A stretch of DNA of 64,000 bases from Chitinophaga rhizosphaerae (GCF_003958645.1 NZ_RXLO01000001.1:124001-188000); one strand, 5' to 3'; shown: positions 8,272-17,639, counted from the first letter of the stretch. The notes: generated from the letters alone by a model not told the origin. Numbers and translations: made by a program.

Positions 8272-10239
8272 ATGCGATACATTTATTGCCTGCTGCTTTT
8301 GCTGCCGCTTGCAGGCCGCGCGCAGCGTACCTGGACCATGACCGGCGACGGCGGGATCCATCAGGCCGCGGCGTCCAAACCGCCGCATACGGACCATCTC
8401 GAAATGAGCGGGAAGCAGCTTTCGGCCATCGTACATTATGGCTTCAACGAAGCCGGCAAGCCTGTTTTCAGCCGGAAACTGGTTTTTCCCATGCTGCGCT
8501 CCCTCCCCAATAACACCCGCGCCAACCTCATCCGCGAATTCAAAGGCAGCGCCCTGGATGCGGTTTTGATCGATGGAAAGCCGGTCACCGAATCCGTCCA
8601 GGGTTTTTATATTCATGGCAAATTAGTTTGTGAAAGTAAGATCGGGACGGACGTCGTGGTGACGCGGCGCCTTTTTCCTTCCCCCGGCAAAGCGGCGTTC
8701 GTGGAAGCCTACCACCTGGAGAACCGCGGGAAGCAAAACCTCGTGCTCGATATCCCGGAAACGGACAGCAGCAGTTTGACGGATGCGGCCAAGGGCGTTT
8801 ATGGCGCATACGTGGTGCAGGCGAAAACCTGGAACGGCGGGCGGAAGGCCCTCGCGCCGGGGCGCTTCGTGGATTTCCACGTCGTGTACTCGGCCCGGAA
8901 ACAGGCCGATCCCCCGTTATATATCGATCCCGCCTTCGAGGAAAGCCAGCGGATGGCGCTGGTGAAGGAATTGGAAGGCAAACTGGTGCTCCACACCCCC
9001 AACGATACCATCAACCGGATGTTCGCATTCGCCAAACTCCGCGCCGCGGAAAGCATTTACGAAACGAAAGCCGGCCTCATGCACGGCCCCGGCGGCGGGG
9101 AATACTACGCGGCCATCTGGGCCAACGACCAGGCAGAATACGTGAACCCGTTCTTCGGCTATCTCGGATATGACGCCGGGCTGGCATCTGCACGCAACAG
9201 TTTCCGCATTTTTGCGCAATACATCAATCCGGAATATAAGCCCATTCCCAGTTCCATCATCGCGGAGGGCGACAGTTACTGGAACGGCGCGGGCGACCGG
9301 GGAGACCAGGCCATGATCGGCTACGGTGCGGCGAAGTATGCGCTTACGGTGTCCAATCCGCAGGATATGACGGCGTTGTGGCCGCTCGTGAAATGGTGCA
9401 ACGAGTATATGTTGCGCAAGAAATCGGCAGACGGTGTTTATTTTTCGGATTCGGATGAGCTGGAAGGGCGCTTCAAGGCCGGGAAATACAATCTTTCCAC
9501 CAACGTGCTGACCTACGCCTCGCTGCTGTATGGTGCACGGATGGCGGACTGGACCGGTGACAAGCAGGTTGCGGCGGAATGGAAATCGGAAGCGGAAAAA
9601 CTTAAAACGAACATCGAAAAATACTTCGGCGCCAATGTGGAAGGTTTTAATACCTACCGCTATTTCGACGGGAACGATAAGCTCCGCGCCTGGATCTGCC
9701 TGCCGCTGGTAGTGGGCATTAACGACCGGAAAGATGAGACGCTGGCGGCTTTGCTGTCGCCCAAACTCTGGAGCCCCGACGGTCTCCTCACCGAATCCGG
9801 CTCCAAAACTTTCTGGGACCGCTCCACACTGTACGCTTTCCGCGGTATATTCAAGGCCGGGGCTACGGACACGGCATTGAAATACCTGGCGTATTATTCT
9901 TCGAAACGTTTGCTGGGCGAACACGTTCCCTATGCGATAGAGGCCTGGCCCGAAGGGAACCAGCGGCACCTTTCCGCGGAAAGCGGACTGTATTGCCGTG
10001 CCATCGTGGAAGGGATGTTCGGGTTCGACCCCGTAGGTTATAAAGCTTTTGCGGTGTGCCCGAAGTTGCCATCGAAATGGGGGCAGATGGCATTGCAGAA
10101 TGTGCATGCTTTCGGTACGGTCATCGATCTTTCCGTGCAACGCAAGGGCAGGAATTATAAGATTATTGTGAAGGAGAAGGGCAAACCGGAGCAATCCCGG
10201 GCCTGGGACGGGAAACAGCCCGTTTATTTCAACCTGTAA
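8272..10239 (+). CDS. Secreted six-hairpin glycosidase-family protein
   Basis: Predicted exported enzyme of 655 residues. The ATG at 8272 gives a clean signal peptide (MRYIYCLLLLLPLAGRAQ); a longer in-frame start would overlap the previous gene. An N-terminal beta-sandwich-like region (to about residue 240) is followed by an (alpha/alpha)6 domain with acidic-aromatic motifs seen in this clan: WANDQAEY, RGDQAMIGYGA, DSDELEGRF, and near the end EAWPEGNQRHLSAESGLYCR. Together with the distant relative at 5767 and the symporter four bases downstream, it looks like part of one catabolic operon. Substrate and exact GH family are not determined. Confidence 0.75.
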   Translation: MRYIYCLLLLLPLAGRAQRTWTMTGDGGIHQAAASKPPHTDHLEMSGKQLSAIVHYGFNEAGKPVFSRKLVFPMLRSLPNNTRANLIREFKGSALDAVLIDGKPVTESVQGFYIHGKLVCESKIGTDVVVTRRLFPSPGKAAFVEAYHLENRGKQNLVLDIPETDSSSLTDAAKGVYGAYVVQAKTWNGGRKALAPGRFVDFHVVYSARKQADPPLYIDPAFEESQRMALVKELEGKLVLHTPNDTINRMFAFAKLRAAESIYETKAGLMHGPGGGEYYAAIWANDQAEYVNPFFGYLGYDAGLASARNSFRIFAQYINPEYKPIPSSIIAEGDSYWNGAGDRGDQAMIGYGAAKYALTVSNPQDMTALWPLVKWCNEYMLRKKSADGVYFSDSDELEGRFKAGKYNLSTNVLTYASLLYGARMADWTGDKQVAAEWKSEAEKLKTNIEKYFGANVEGFNTYRYFDGNDKLRAWICLPLVVGINDRKDETLAALLSPKLWSPDGLLTESGSKTFWDRSTLYAFRGIFKAGATDTALKYLAYYSSKRLLGEHVPYAIEAWPEGNQRHLSAESGLYCRAIVEGMFGFDPVGYKAFAVCPKLPSKWGQMALQNVHAFGTVIDLSVQRKGRNYKIIVKEKGKPEQSRAWDGKQPVYFNL

Positions 10240-10242
10240 AAT

Positions 10243-11811
10243 ATGAACGCCGTCACCCTCAGCGCATTTTTTATCACGATGGCCACCGCCGCATGGCTGG
10301 TGTGGCGAAGTGCGCGGAGGACGAAGCCCGTTACCGCTGCGGGACTGTTTTTCGGCAACAGGAACCTGGGTTTTGTGGCGGTGGGCTGCGGACTGATTTT
10401 CGCCAACATCAATACTACCTCGTTTATCGGCGAAAACGAGCTCACGTTCACCAACAACATGAGCGTGATGGCCTGGGGCGTAACATCGGTGGTGGTGATG
10501 ATGGCCGTGGCGGAATTCATCCTGCCCATTTACCTGAAAACCGGTATTTCCACCACGCCGGATTTCCTGGAAATGCGGTACGACCGGCAAACCAAAACCT
10601 TCGTATCCCTCATTTTCCTGCTCAACTACATCGTGAACCTCTTGCCATCTGTGCTGTATGGCGCCGCCGTGGCGCTGGAAGGGCTTTTCGGGGTGTCTGA
10701 CCTTACCGGATCGGGTTACTGGCCAACGATTTGGTGGTTGGTGGCCGTGATGGGCGCGCTCGGCACGATGTTTTCCCTGAAAGGAGGGTTGAAAGGCATG
10801 ACGGTTTCCGGGACGATGCTGGGCCTGGCGATGTTTACCGGCGGATTGCTGCTGCCGTATTTCGCGCTGCGGCATCTCGGTGCGGGCAACTGGCAAACCG
10901 GGCTGGAAACCGTACTGACAACGGAAACGTATCGCCTGAACGCCATCGGCAGGCCGCACGACGCAATTCCTTTCGGGACGATTTTTACCGGTATGTTGCT
11001 GGTGAATTTATATTACTGGAGTACGGAGCAATACATCGTGCAGCAGGCCCTCGGCTCCCGCGACCTGGCGTCTTGCCAGAAGGGGATGGCCCTCGCAGGA
11101 TTGGGAAAACTGGTGCTGCCGCTGCTGCTCAATGTGCCGGGGATCGTGGCGGCGCATATCTACGGAAGCCTGCCGCATTCCGCGTCCGTTTTTTCGACGC
11201 TGATCCGCGACGTGGCGCCGCCGGTGTATACGGGGTTCATGGCCGCGCTGCTGGCCGGTGCATCCCTCGTTACGTTCATTGCGGGCATCAACAGTTCCGC
11301 GACGCTGTACGTGCTGAACCTCCGCAAAGGCCCGCCCGGCGGGATGCGTACGGCGCGCAGGTTCGAGGTGCTGCTCTGTGCGAGTGCGGTTTGTATTGCG
11401 CCGTTCATTCATTTCACGCAGGACGGTTTATATACCTGGTTGCAGAAGGTGGGGGCGCTCTTCAGTGTACCTATTTTTACGGTTATGGTCGTGGGGTTCC
11501 TTACGCGCCGGGTGCCCGCACTGGCGGCCAAAGTGGGGCTGGCGTTCTTCATCGGCTGTTATGGATTGTCGCAGTTTGTGGTGGATGTGGGGCTTCATTT
11601 TTTACATGTGCTGGCTATCCTTTTCGTGGTAACGGTAATACTCATGCTGACCATCGGGAAATGGCGGCCACGGGAGGCGCCTTTTGCATTGCAATGGAAC
11701 AATCTCGTGGAAGTGACGCCGTGGAAATGGAGGTACCTGGCGATGGGGGGGCTTGTTGCGCTGGTGATCGGTTTGTACCTGGTTTTTTCGCCGGTAGGGT
11801 GGGCGAAGTGA
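10243..11811 (+). CDS. Sodium:solute symporter family transporter
   Basis: Inner-membrane cotransporter of 522 residues with about 13-14 hydrophobic segments across the whole length. The core motif region (FFGNRNLGFVAVGCGLIFANINTTSFIGE near residues 35-65) matches the SSS family, and AGINSSATLYVLN near 345-357 is its later conserved helix. Length fits the sugar-type branch (SglT/YidK-like). It starts three bases after the glycosidase stop, so it is in the same operon. It probably imports the monosaccharide released by the upstream enzymes, with sodium as the usual coupling ion for the family. Confidence 0.88.
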   Translation: MNAVTLSAFFITMATAAWLVWRSARRTKPVTAAGLFFGNRNLGFVAVGCGLIFANINTTSFIGENELTFTNNMSVMAWGVTSVVVMMAVAEFILPIYLKTGISTTPDFLEMRYDRQTKTFVSLIFLLNYIVNLLPSVLYGAAVALEGLFGVSDLTGSGYWPTIWWLVAVMGALGTMFSLKGGLKGMTVSGTMLGLAMFTGGLLLPYFALRHLGAGNWQTGLETVLTTETYRLNAIGRPHDAIPFGTIFTGMLLVNLYYWSTEQYIVQQALGSRDLASCQKGMALAGLGKLVLPLLLNVPGIVAAHIYGSLPHSASVFSTLIRDVAPPVYTGFMAALLAGASLVTFIAGINSSATLYVLNLRKGPPGGMRTARRFEVLLCASAVCIAPFIHFTQDGLYTWLQKVGALFSVPIFTVMVVGFLTRRVPALAAKVGLAFFIGCYGLSQFVVDVGLHFLHVLAILFVVTVILMLTIGKWRPREAPFALQWNNLVEVTPWKWRYLAMGGLVALVIGLYLVFSPVGWAK

Positions 11812-11821
11812 AGTGCAATTT

Positions 11822-11858
11822 GAAAGAAAAGACGGCCAACGCCATCGCGCCAGCCGTC
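11822..11858 (-). terminator. Terminator of the TonB receptor-phytase operon
   Basis: Read on the minus strand, GACGGCTGGCGC and GCGTTGGCCGTC can form a 12-bp stem (three G-U pairs) around a GATG loop, followed directly by TTTTCTTTC. It lies 27 bases beyond the phytase stop. Confidence 0.55.
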
Positions 11859-11884
11859 ATTGTAAATATATCCATCCAATAAGG

Positions 11885-12907
11885 CTATTTCAACCTTTCC
11901 CGCAAATCCTTCCACGCATAAAAGTGAAACACGCGCCCGTTGCTCATGGCCACGAACAGCCCGCCCGGGAATTTACCCCCGAATGTCACCGGCGTGATCT
12001 CCGATCCATCGCTTTCTATGGTGGAAACCGGCACTTCGCCCACAAAACCGTTCTTCCCATCCCGTCGGAAAATCATGAATGAATTCGCCTGCTGGTTGGA
12101 AACGAGGAGAAACCCCGTGCTGTCGCGCCCCGGATACAGCGAAATGCCCTCGTGATCGGACGCAAAACCCTGCTGCCCGAAGAACCCCAGTTCGCGGTCG
12201 TCTTTCCTGTCCGGATCGGCGAAGTACTTGCGCACGCCCACCGTTTCGTCGGAGTAATAAACATACCCGAGGGCATTATCGACGGCGATGGCTTCTATTT
12301 CCTTCTTCCCGCTGTATTTCCCGAACTTCCGCACCAGGTCCGCTTTCACCTGGCCCTTGCCGTCGTCTTGCAGGCGGTATTGCCATAAGTATCCTTCCGC
12401 AGGCCCTTCCTTTCTTCCTACGATCACAAAAACGGCGGAGTCTGCCGGACGGGTATAGAGCGCCACGCCCATGGGGTCTGCCTGTGCTTCGCCGGCGAAC
12501 ACGGGAATACCGCCGTTGTCGACGGGTTGCAGGCCGGGAAGGCGGAAGATGCGGATCTTGCGGGTTTCGCGCTCCGTTACCACAGCAATGTCTGCCGGGG
12601 TGCCGGCCAATGGCAGGTCATACGCGATGTCTACGTTATTGGGGCGTTTCAGCGGCTCCGATTTGCGGACGATCTTCCCGTCGAGATCGAAGGCATACAA
12701 CGCACCGTCGGAATCTTTATCGGTACCGAAAACGAGACTATGCATCGTATCTGCCCGGTTGATCCAGATAGCGGGATCATCGGTATCGTGCGCCACGGGT
12801 TCCGTTACTACGATGGGTTTTACGGCATTTTCCGCCACGGGCGCCAGGTGGCTGCACGCGGAGATGCCCAATGCCAGGGCTATTCCGGATAATTTCAGTA
12901 TTGTCAT
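11885..12907 (-). CDS. Beta-propeller phytase (3-phytase), lipoprotein
   Basis: Hydrolyses phosphate from phytate outside the cytoplasm, depending on calcium in this family. The 340-residue protein starts with a lipoprotein signal, lipobox ISAC with Cys at 18. The diagnostic phytase motifs are visible: DTDDPAIWI near 41-49, the calcium-site loop KEIEAIAVDNALGYVYYSDE, and ASDHEGISLY. Six propeller blades fit the length. The gene starts 12 bases after the stop of a TonB-dependent receptor on the same strand, so the pair is likely an uptake operon for phytate breakdown products or the phytate complex itself. Confidence 0.92.
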   Translation of the reverse strand: MTILKLSGIALALGISACSHLAPVAENAVKPIVVTEPVAHDTDDPAIWINRADTMHSLVFGTDKDSDGALYAFDLDGKIVRKSEPLKRPNNVDIAYDLPLAGTPADIAVVTERETRKIRIFRLPGLQPVDNGGIPVFAGEAQADPMGVALYTRPADSAVFVIVGRKEGPAEGYLWQYRLQDDGKGQVKADLVRKFGKYSGKKEIEAIAVDNALGYVYYSDETVGVRKYFADPDRKDDRELGFFGQQGFASDHEGISLYPGRDSTGFLLVSNQQANSFMIFRRDGKNGFVGEVPVSTIESDGSEITPVTFGGKFPGGLFVAMSNGRVFHFYAWKDLRERLK

Positions 12908-12919
12908 ATGCAGGTGGGT

Positions 12920-15733
12920 TTACAGGTCGAATTTGAAGCCGAAATTGTACCGCGGCCGGTAGAATTCGGCCTGCATCGTTCTGGCACGGACGCCTTGGTA
13001 ATAGCGTAACGGCTGGTTGGTTAGATTGTTCGCTTCCCCGAACATGCGGAGCTGTCGCGTCAGCTTCACGGATGCATTCACATCCAGGAAAAACTGGCGG
13101 TCGTAAAAACGGTCTTCGAAATCGTCGCCGCCCAGTTCATCGAGGTAAGAGGCTGCGTAGTTGCCGGAAACACGGGTGGTGAAGAACCTGTTTTCGAAAG
13201 ACAGCGAGGCATTGAACATATGCGGCGCCGTACCGGGCAAAGTTACGCCCGAACGCTTTTCGCCATCGCCGTTATACACGCCGTCGGCCCGGGATTTGGT
13301 AAAAGTGTAATTCACATACACGCCGAACCCTTTGGCGAAACCGGGCAGGAAATCGAGCTGGCGCTGAAGGGCCACTTCAAACCCGTAGACCTTCACTTTA
13401 TTGCCGTTGCGCGCCTGGGTGTACGACCAGTTTTCGCCTGCGGGAACGGGGTTCGGCTGCCCCGGGAAATCGGCGGCAAACTGCGCTGTATTGTATTGTT
13501 CGTTGCGGTAGGTGTAGATGAAATCCTTGATGTGCTTGTAAAACACGCCGCCAGACAGGATTCCCACCGATTTGAAATACTGCTCCGCCATAAAATCGAA
13601 GTTGGTGGCATAGGCGGCTTCCAATTCCGGATTACCGGCGCTGATCTCCTCATCTTCCTGCACGATGTTCAGGAACGGCGTGATGTCGTAATAATTCGGC
13701 CGGGCGATAGCGGTCGTAGCCGCGAAGCGTAGCACGAGGTTACCGGTAGCGTTGTATTTGATCGTGAGGCCCGGCAGCACGTTGAGGTAGCTGTTTTTGA
13801 CGCTGCGCGTGCCTTTGAGGGTTTCCTCTTCCTCTACCACATTCCCGTCATAGTTGGTGCTGGTATTTTCGAACCGTACGCCGGCGATGAACGACAGCCG
13901 GGAAGTGATGTCCTGGTCCCAGCGCACATATCCCGCCGCGATGGATTCCTTCGCCTTGTAATTAACCGCCAGGAACTCCGACGGGTCGGCTTCTTTCTCA
14001 AACCTCGAAGCATCCGCGAGGTTCAGCCCGCCGAGGAATTCCGGGGCAATGAACCGCCCCGGAACGTATTGGCTCCCGGGCTGGAAGGGTTTTTTATTCC
14101 ACTGGAACAACGGCATTTTGTCGAGCGTGCCGAATTCGTCGACGGGCTCGTATTCGAAGAAATCGTTGTTCCGCTCTTTATCTTTCAGCCGCAGGCGACC
14201 GCCTGCGCGCATGCGCCCTTTCTGGCCGGGGATCACGCTAAGGGGAAAGCGGAGGTCCAGTTTCAGGCCCAGCTCACTTTCTTTCGTGTAATCATTATTT
14301 TCGGTCAGCGAAGCGAAGGTGAAATCGCCGTCGCTCACGTTGCCCGGCGTCACGGTCGGGCGCTGCGGATTGCGGATGTCCATGGTGAGGGGAACGTCCT
14401 CGAATTCGTATTCGATATATCTTTCACCGTCTTTCTTTTCGCTGGCGGATGACCAGGAGGCGCTCCAGTTCAGGTCCACTTTAGGGCTCAGCAGGTGATC
14501 GCCGCGGAGGGAATAGTTCTGGACGCGTTGGGTCTCGAGCCGGCGGTTCTTCCCGCGGGTGCCGCCTACGCCGCCTTTGTTTTCGCGGGTGAGGGAGCCG
14601 GTATAACCGGTAATCTTGTCGTCGGCATCGTATTCCGGTTCGATGTCTTTCACGTTATAGGCGAAGCGGTTCTCGCGATCGTCGCGCCAGGTGTACATGG
14701 CGTTGAAATACAGCGTATGTGCGGGATTGATCTTGTAATCCAGTGCAGCGGAGGCGTTCCTGCGTATACGTTGCACGAAATACTGGCGGACGCCCAGTTC
14801 TTCGAGGTATACATTCCCGAAGTCGTCTTTTTTCCAGGTGGGCTCGATGTTGTCTGACCCGTAATCGTTATTGTTGTAGGATGCGCTCAGGATGGCGCCG
14901 ATTTTGTTTTGGAAGAAGCGGTTTCCCAGCACGAGCGCGCCATTGTAGATGGGTTTTTCGCGGATGGGGTTATAGCCGGACGAAAGCGTGGCAGACACAC
15001 GCGGCCCATTCGGCGCGGCGCGCGTAACCAGGTTCACAGATCCGCCGATGGCGTCTGCGTCCATGTCGGGCGTGAGGGTTTTGTTCAGTTCGATGGTCTG
15101 CACCATATCGCTGGGGATGAGGTCCATCTGTACATTCCGGTTGTCGCCTTCGGCGGATGGGATACGGTCGCCGTTAAGCGTTACGGAGTTGAGCTGGGGC
15201 GCCAGGCCGCGGATGATGATGTTGCGCGCCTCGCCCTGGTCGTTTTGCATGGTTACGCCGGGTATCCGCTTGATGGCGTCGCCGATATTACCATCGGGGA
15301 AACGGCCGATCTGGTCGGCGCTCACCACATTGGTCACGTTGGGATTGTTTTTCTGCTGGTTGAGGGCCTTCGCCTGTCCGCGGAGCCGGTCGCCCACCAC
15401 GAGCACTTCCTTCCCGGCGATGCCGCCGGCTTCCAGCGCGAGCTGCTGTTCTGTGTTACGCCCGGCGGAAACGGTCACGGATTTCGACAATTTACCGTAT
15501 CCGATATAGGTCACTTCCAACTGGTAATTGCCGGCGGGCACGTCCAGGAACTCGAACCGGCCCTGCTGGTCGCTAACGGTATAGTGATTCCCGGGGTTCA
15601 GCCGGAGGGTGGCTCCCGGCAGGGAAAGCCGCTGGTTTTTATCTATAATATGGCCGGTCAGCAAACCGGTCCCCTGGGCAAAGGCCCAAATGCTGCAACA
15701 GCAAAGGATCATTACAGACAGCAATTTTTTCAT
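12920..15733 (-). CDS. TonB-dependent receptor paired with phytase
   Basis: Outer-membrane receptor of 937 residues. The start at 15733 gives a clean signal peptide (MKKLLSVMILCCCSIWAFAQ); the longer in-frame extension upstream has no signal character. A carboxypeptidase-regulatory-like domain at about 24-110 (TGHIIDKNQRLSLPGATLRL) is followed by a plug with RIPGVTMQNDQGEARNIIIRG and LNSVTLNGDRIPS, then the barrel ending YNFGFKFDL. The style, including ATTAIARPNYYDITPF and NPELEAAYATNFD, fits the TonB-Xanth-Caul type (TIGR01782-like) rather than SusC. It has no SusD partner. The phytase 12 bases downstream suggests inositol phosphate or metal-phytate as ligand. Confidence 0.9.
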   Translation of the reverse strand: MKKLLSVMILCCCSIWAFAQGTGLLTGHIIDKNQRLSLPGATLRLNPGNHYTVSDQQGRFEFLDVPAGNYQLEVTYIGYGKLSKSVTVSAGRNTEQQLALEAGGIAGKEVLVVGDRLRGQAKALNQQKNNPNVTNVVSADQIGRFPDGNIGDAIKRIPGVTMQNDQGEARNIIIRGLAPQLNSVTLNGDRIPSAEGDNRNVQMDLIPSDMVQTIELNKTLTPDMDADAIGGSVNLVTRAAPNGPRVSATLSSGYNPIREKPIYNGALVLGNRFFQNKIGAILSASYNNNDYGSDNIEPTWKKDDFGNVYLEELGVRQYFVQRIRRNASAALDYKINPAHTLYFNAMYTWRDDRENRFAYNVKDIEPEYDADDKITGYTGSLTRENKGGVGGTRGKNRRLETQRVQNYSLRGDHLLSPKVDLNWSASWSSASEKKDGERYIEYEFEDVPLTMDIRNPQRPTVTPGNVSDGDFTFASLTENNDYTKESELGLKLDLRFPLSVIPGQKGRMRAGGRLRLKDKERNNDFFEYEPVDEFGTLDKMPLFQWNKKPFQPGSQYVPGRFIAPEFLGGLNLADASRFEKEADPSEFLAVNYKAKESIAAGYVRWDQDITSRLSFIAGVRFENTSTNYDGNVVEEEETLKGTRSVKNSYLNVLPGLTIKYNATGNLVLRFAATTAIARPNYYDITPFLNIVQEDEEISAGNPELEAAYATNFDFMAEQYFKSVGILSGGVFYKHIKDFIYTYRNEQYNTAQFAADFPGQPNPVPAGENWSYTQARNGNKVKVYGFEVALQRQLDFLPGFAKGFGVYVNYTFTKSRADGVYNGDGEKRSGVTLPGTAPHMFNASLSFENRFFTTRVSGNYAASYLDELGGDDFEDRFYDRQFFLDVNASVKLTRQLRMFGEANNLTNQPLRYYQGVRARTMQAEFYRPRYNFGFKFDL

Positions 15734-15914
15734 GGTATCTTTTTTATTTTGGTTTTCTCCCGGCAAAAGCGGCCGCCTTTTTCCGGGTCCCCAAAGATGC
15801 GGTCGAACCTCCCCCGAAGTCAAATTTCCCGCGTTACAAAAAGGAAACAGCGTTAACAGCCGCGTGAACAATCCGGCAACTGCGTGTACAATTGTTGTGT
15901 AACATATTGATAAT

Positions 15915-15922
15915 CAAAATTA
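15915..15922 (-). promoter_or_regulatory. Possible -7 element TAATTTTG for the receptor-phytase operon
   Basis: On the minus strand TAATTTTG fits TAnnTTTG, but no TTTG occurs 19-21 bases upstream (the nearest is only 10 away). It would give a leader of about 175 bases before the receptor. The 248-base gap here is AT-rich and shows nothing else. Confidence 0.3.
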
Positions 15923-15981
15923 ATGGCCGTAACAAAATGGCTGTTAAGGAATTATTACCGTAACATGAAGGGGATGTTATC

Positions 15982-17544
15982 TCAGATGGATTGGATGAAC
16001 GCCGTAAGACTTTCGCCCTGGGGGAGCTGCAGTTTTTTACGCAGGCGGTAGCGGACTACGCGCAGACTGTCTTGCGAAATCCCGAGCAACACCGCGATAT
16101 CTGCCGAGCTGAGGTTCATTTTCAGGAGCGCCACCAGGCGAAGGTCGTTTTGTGTTAGCGGCACTCCGTATTCCCGTATTTTATCGAAAAAGGATTGATG
16201 GATCTGCCCGAAAATGCTCCTGAATTCGTCCCAATGCTGATCGTGGTTGAAATTCTGGTGGATGAGCTGTTGCAACTGGCGGAGTTGTTTTTTCTGATCG
16301 CGGCGCTCGTCGTTGACCATGGTTTCCAGCTTCTGGCGGATATCTTCCAGCAGCTGGTTTTTCTGGATGATATGCAGGGTATGGGCGCCGAGCACCTTGG
16401 ACCGGGTTTCCAGTTCCTGCTTGAGGTTTTCTTCCTGCAGTTGAAGCAGCTCCGTCCGCGTCCTGAACTGTTGCTGCTCCTGCATGCGCAGCAGCGCGGC
16501 GTTGCGGATGCGGAGCCGCTGCCTGGAAATGACGAGCACGCCGAGGGTTACGAGCAACAACGCACCGATCACGAGGAAGATGGCCATGTTCCGGGAATTC
16601 CGCAGTCCGGCGATTTCCCTGTCTTTTTTGCCGGTGTCATACATCGCCTGGATGACGGTGAGCTGTTTCCCGCTTTCGCGGGAATAGATATTGAGCAGGC
16701 TTTCGCGGCTGAGCTCACCGTAAAAAAAGGCGCTGTCGTTGCGGCCAAGGAGGTTGAAAGCCCGCGCCATATCGCGATAGGCGCTGCTGAGCTGGTATTC
16801 TTCCCGCGCCTGGAGGGCGAGGTGGAGCGCGTTGCGGGTGAATGGAAGGCTTTCCGTGGCGCGACCGGTTTTACGGAGGATGTCTCCCAGGTTATTGTAA
16901 ATCTCGATGGTGGCCAGGTTGTTGTGTTGCAGGATGTTCAGTTCCAGCGATTTTTGGAAGTAATGGAAAGCGGAATCGTACTGCTCGAGGTCTTCATGGA
17001 TGCTGCCGAGGTTTTCGTAAATCTTGGCGATGCCGGAAGGGTCGGTAGCGCGGCTGAAAAGTGCGAGGGCTTTATGCTGATAGTAAGCCGCAGAGTCGTA
17101 ATCCTGCCGTTTTTCGCAGAGGTGGCCGATGCTGCCGAGGGTTTGGGCCATGCCGGTGAAGTTGCCGGCGCGGGTGTAGAGGGCGAGGGCTTCGTTGTAC
17201 TGGTTGCGGGCGGCTTCGGGCTGGCGGCTGTAATAATATAAGGTGCCGATGTCGTTGAGATTTTGGGCAAGAAGGGCCCATTGCTGTTCTTTGCGGTATA
17301 GTTGGCCGGCCTGGAGATGGTAATCGAGGGCCTGGGGGTAATATCCGAGGTGGTAACATTCGTGGCCCATCCGGCTGAGGAGTCCTGCGGCGGCGATAGG
17401 GTTTTTCCGGGCGAGGGCTTTTTCCAGTGAGTCTTTCAGCGCCGGGAACCCCGGGGCGGTGGCGGGCAATCCGTCGGGCTGCTGCGCCCTTGCGCCGGAA
17501 AACATGATGGAGAAAAGGAGCAGCGGAAGGAGGAAGTTCTTCAT
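15982..17544 (-). CDS. TPR membrane regulator with C-terminal LuxR-like HTH
   Basis: Sensor-regulator typical of Bacteroidota, 520 residues. The start at 17544 gives a signal sequence ending at SGARAQ; longer starts run into the divergent gene. At least four tetratricopeptide repeats have an exact 40-residue period (LLAQNLNDIG at 91, GMAQTLGSIG at 131, GIAKIYENLG at 171, ATIEIYNNLG at 211). A single membrane segment lies at about 319-339, then a coiled coil at about 345-430, and a LuxR-like HTH at about 463-505 (LSSADIAVLLGISQDSLRVVRYRLRKKL). The repeats are predicted periplasmic and the HTH cytoplasmic. It is divergent from a protease gene; target and signal are unknown. Confidence 0.85.
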   Translation of the reverse strand: MKNFLLPLLLFSIMFSGARAQQPDGLPATAPGFPALKDSLEKALARKNPIAAAGLLSRMGHECYHLGYYPQALDYHLQAGQLYRKEQQWALLAQNLNDIGTLYYYSRQPEAARNQYNEALALYTRAGNFTGMAQTLGSIGHLCEKRQDYDSAAYYQHKALALFSRATDPSGIAKIYENLGSIHEDLEQYDSAFHYFQKSLELNILQHNNLATIEIYNNLGDILRKTGRATESLPFTRNALHLALQAREEYQLSSAYRDMARAFNLLGRNDSAFFYGELSRESLLNIYSRESGKQLTVIQAMYDTGKKDREIAGLRNSRNMAIFLVIGALLLVTLGVLVISRQRLRIRNAALLRMQEQQQFRTRTELLQLQEENLKQELETRSKVLGAHTLHIIQKNQLLEDIRQKLETMVNDERRDQKKQLRQLQQLIHQNFNHDQHWDEFRSIFGQIHQSFFDKIREYGVPLTQNDLRLVALLKMNLSSADIAVLLGISQDSLRVVRYRLRKKLQLPQGESLTAFIQSI

Positions 17545-17563
17545 CCTGCAAAGGAAATCGTCC

Positions 17564-17580
17564 AACATTACCGCAATGTT
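17564..17580. promoter_or_regulatory. Inverted repeat between divergent regulator and protease
   Basis: AACATT and AATGTT flank a 5-base spacer, a perfect 6-bp inverted repeat 20 bases before the regulator start. It could be an operator for the TPR/HTH protein; short enough to be chance. Confidence 0.3.
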
Positions 17581-17617
17581 AAGGCGGGTTTGCATTTCCC
17601 CATTTTTCCCGAATGCG

Positions 17618-17625
17618 TATCTTCG
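17618..17625 (+). promoter_or_regulatory. Promoter -7 element TATCTTCG for the protease
   Basis: One base off TAnnTTTG and 14 bases before the ATG at 17640. If used, transcription starts too late to include the in-frame ATG at 17613, which supports the 17640 start. Confidence 0.45.
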
Positions 17626-17639
17626 CGCAAACGTTGAAT

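Noticed and set aside
8917..10959. 680-residue minus-strand frame across the glycosidase and symporter
   Set aside because: Spans two well-supported plus-strand genes and has low-complexity His/Gln/Arg content typical of antisense frames.
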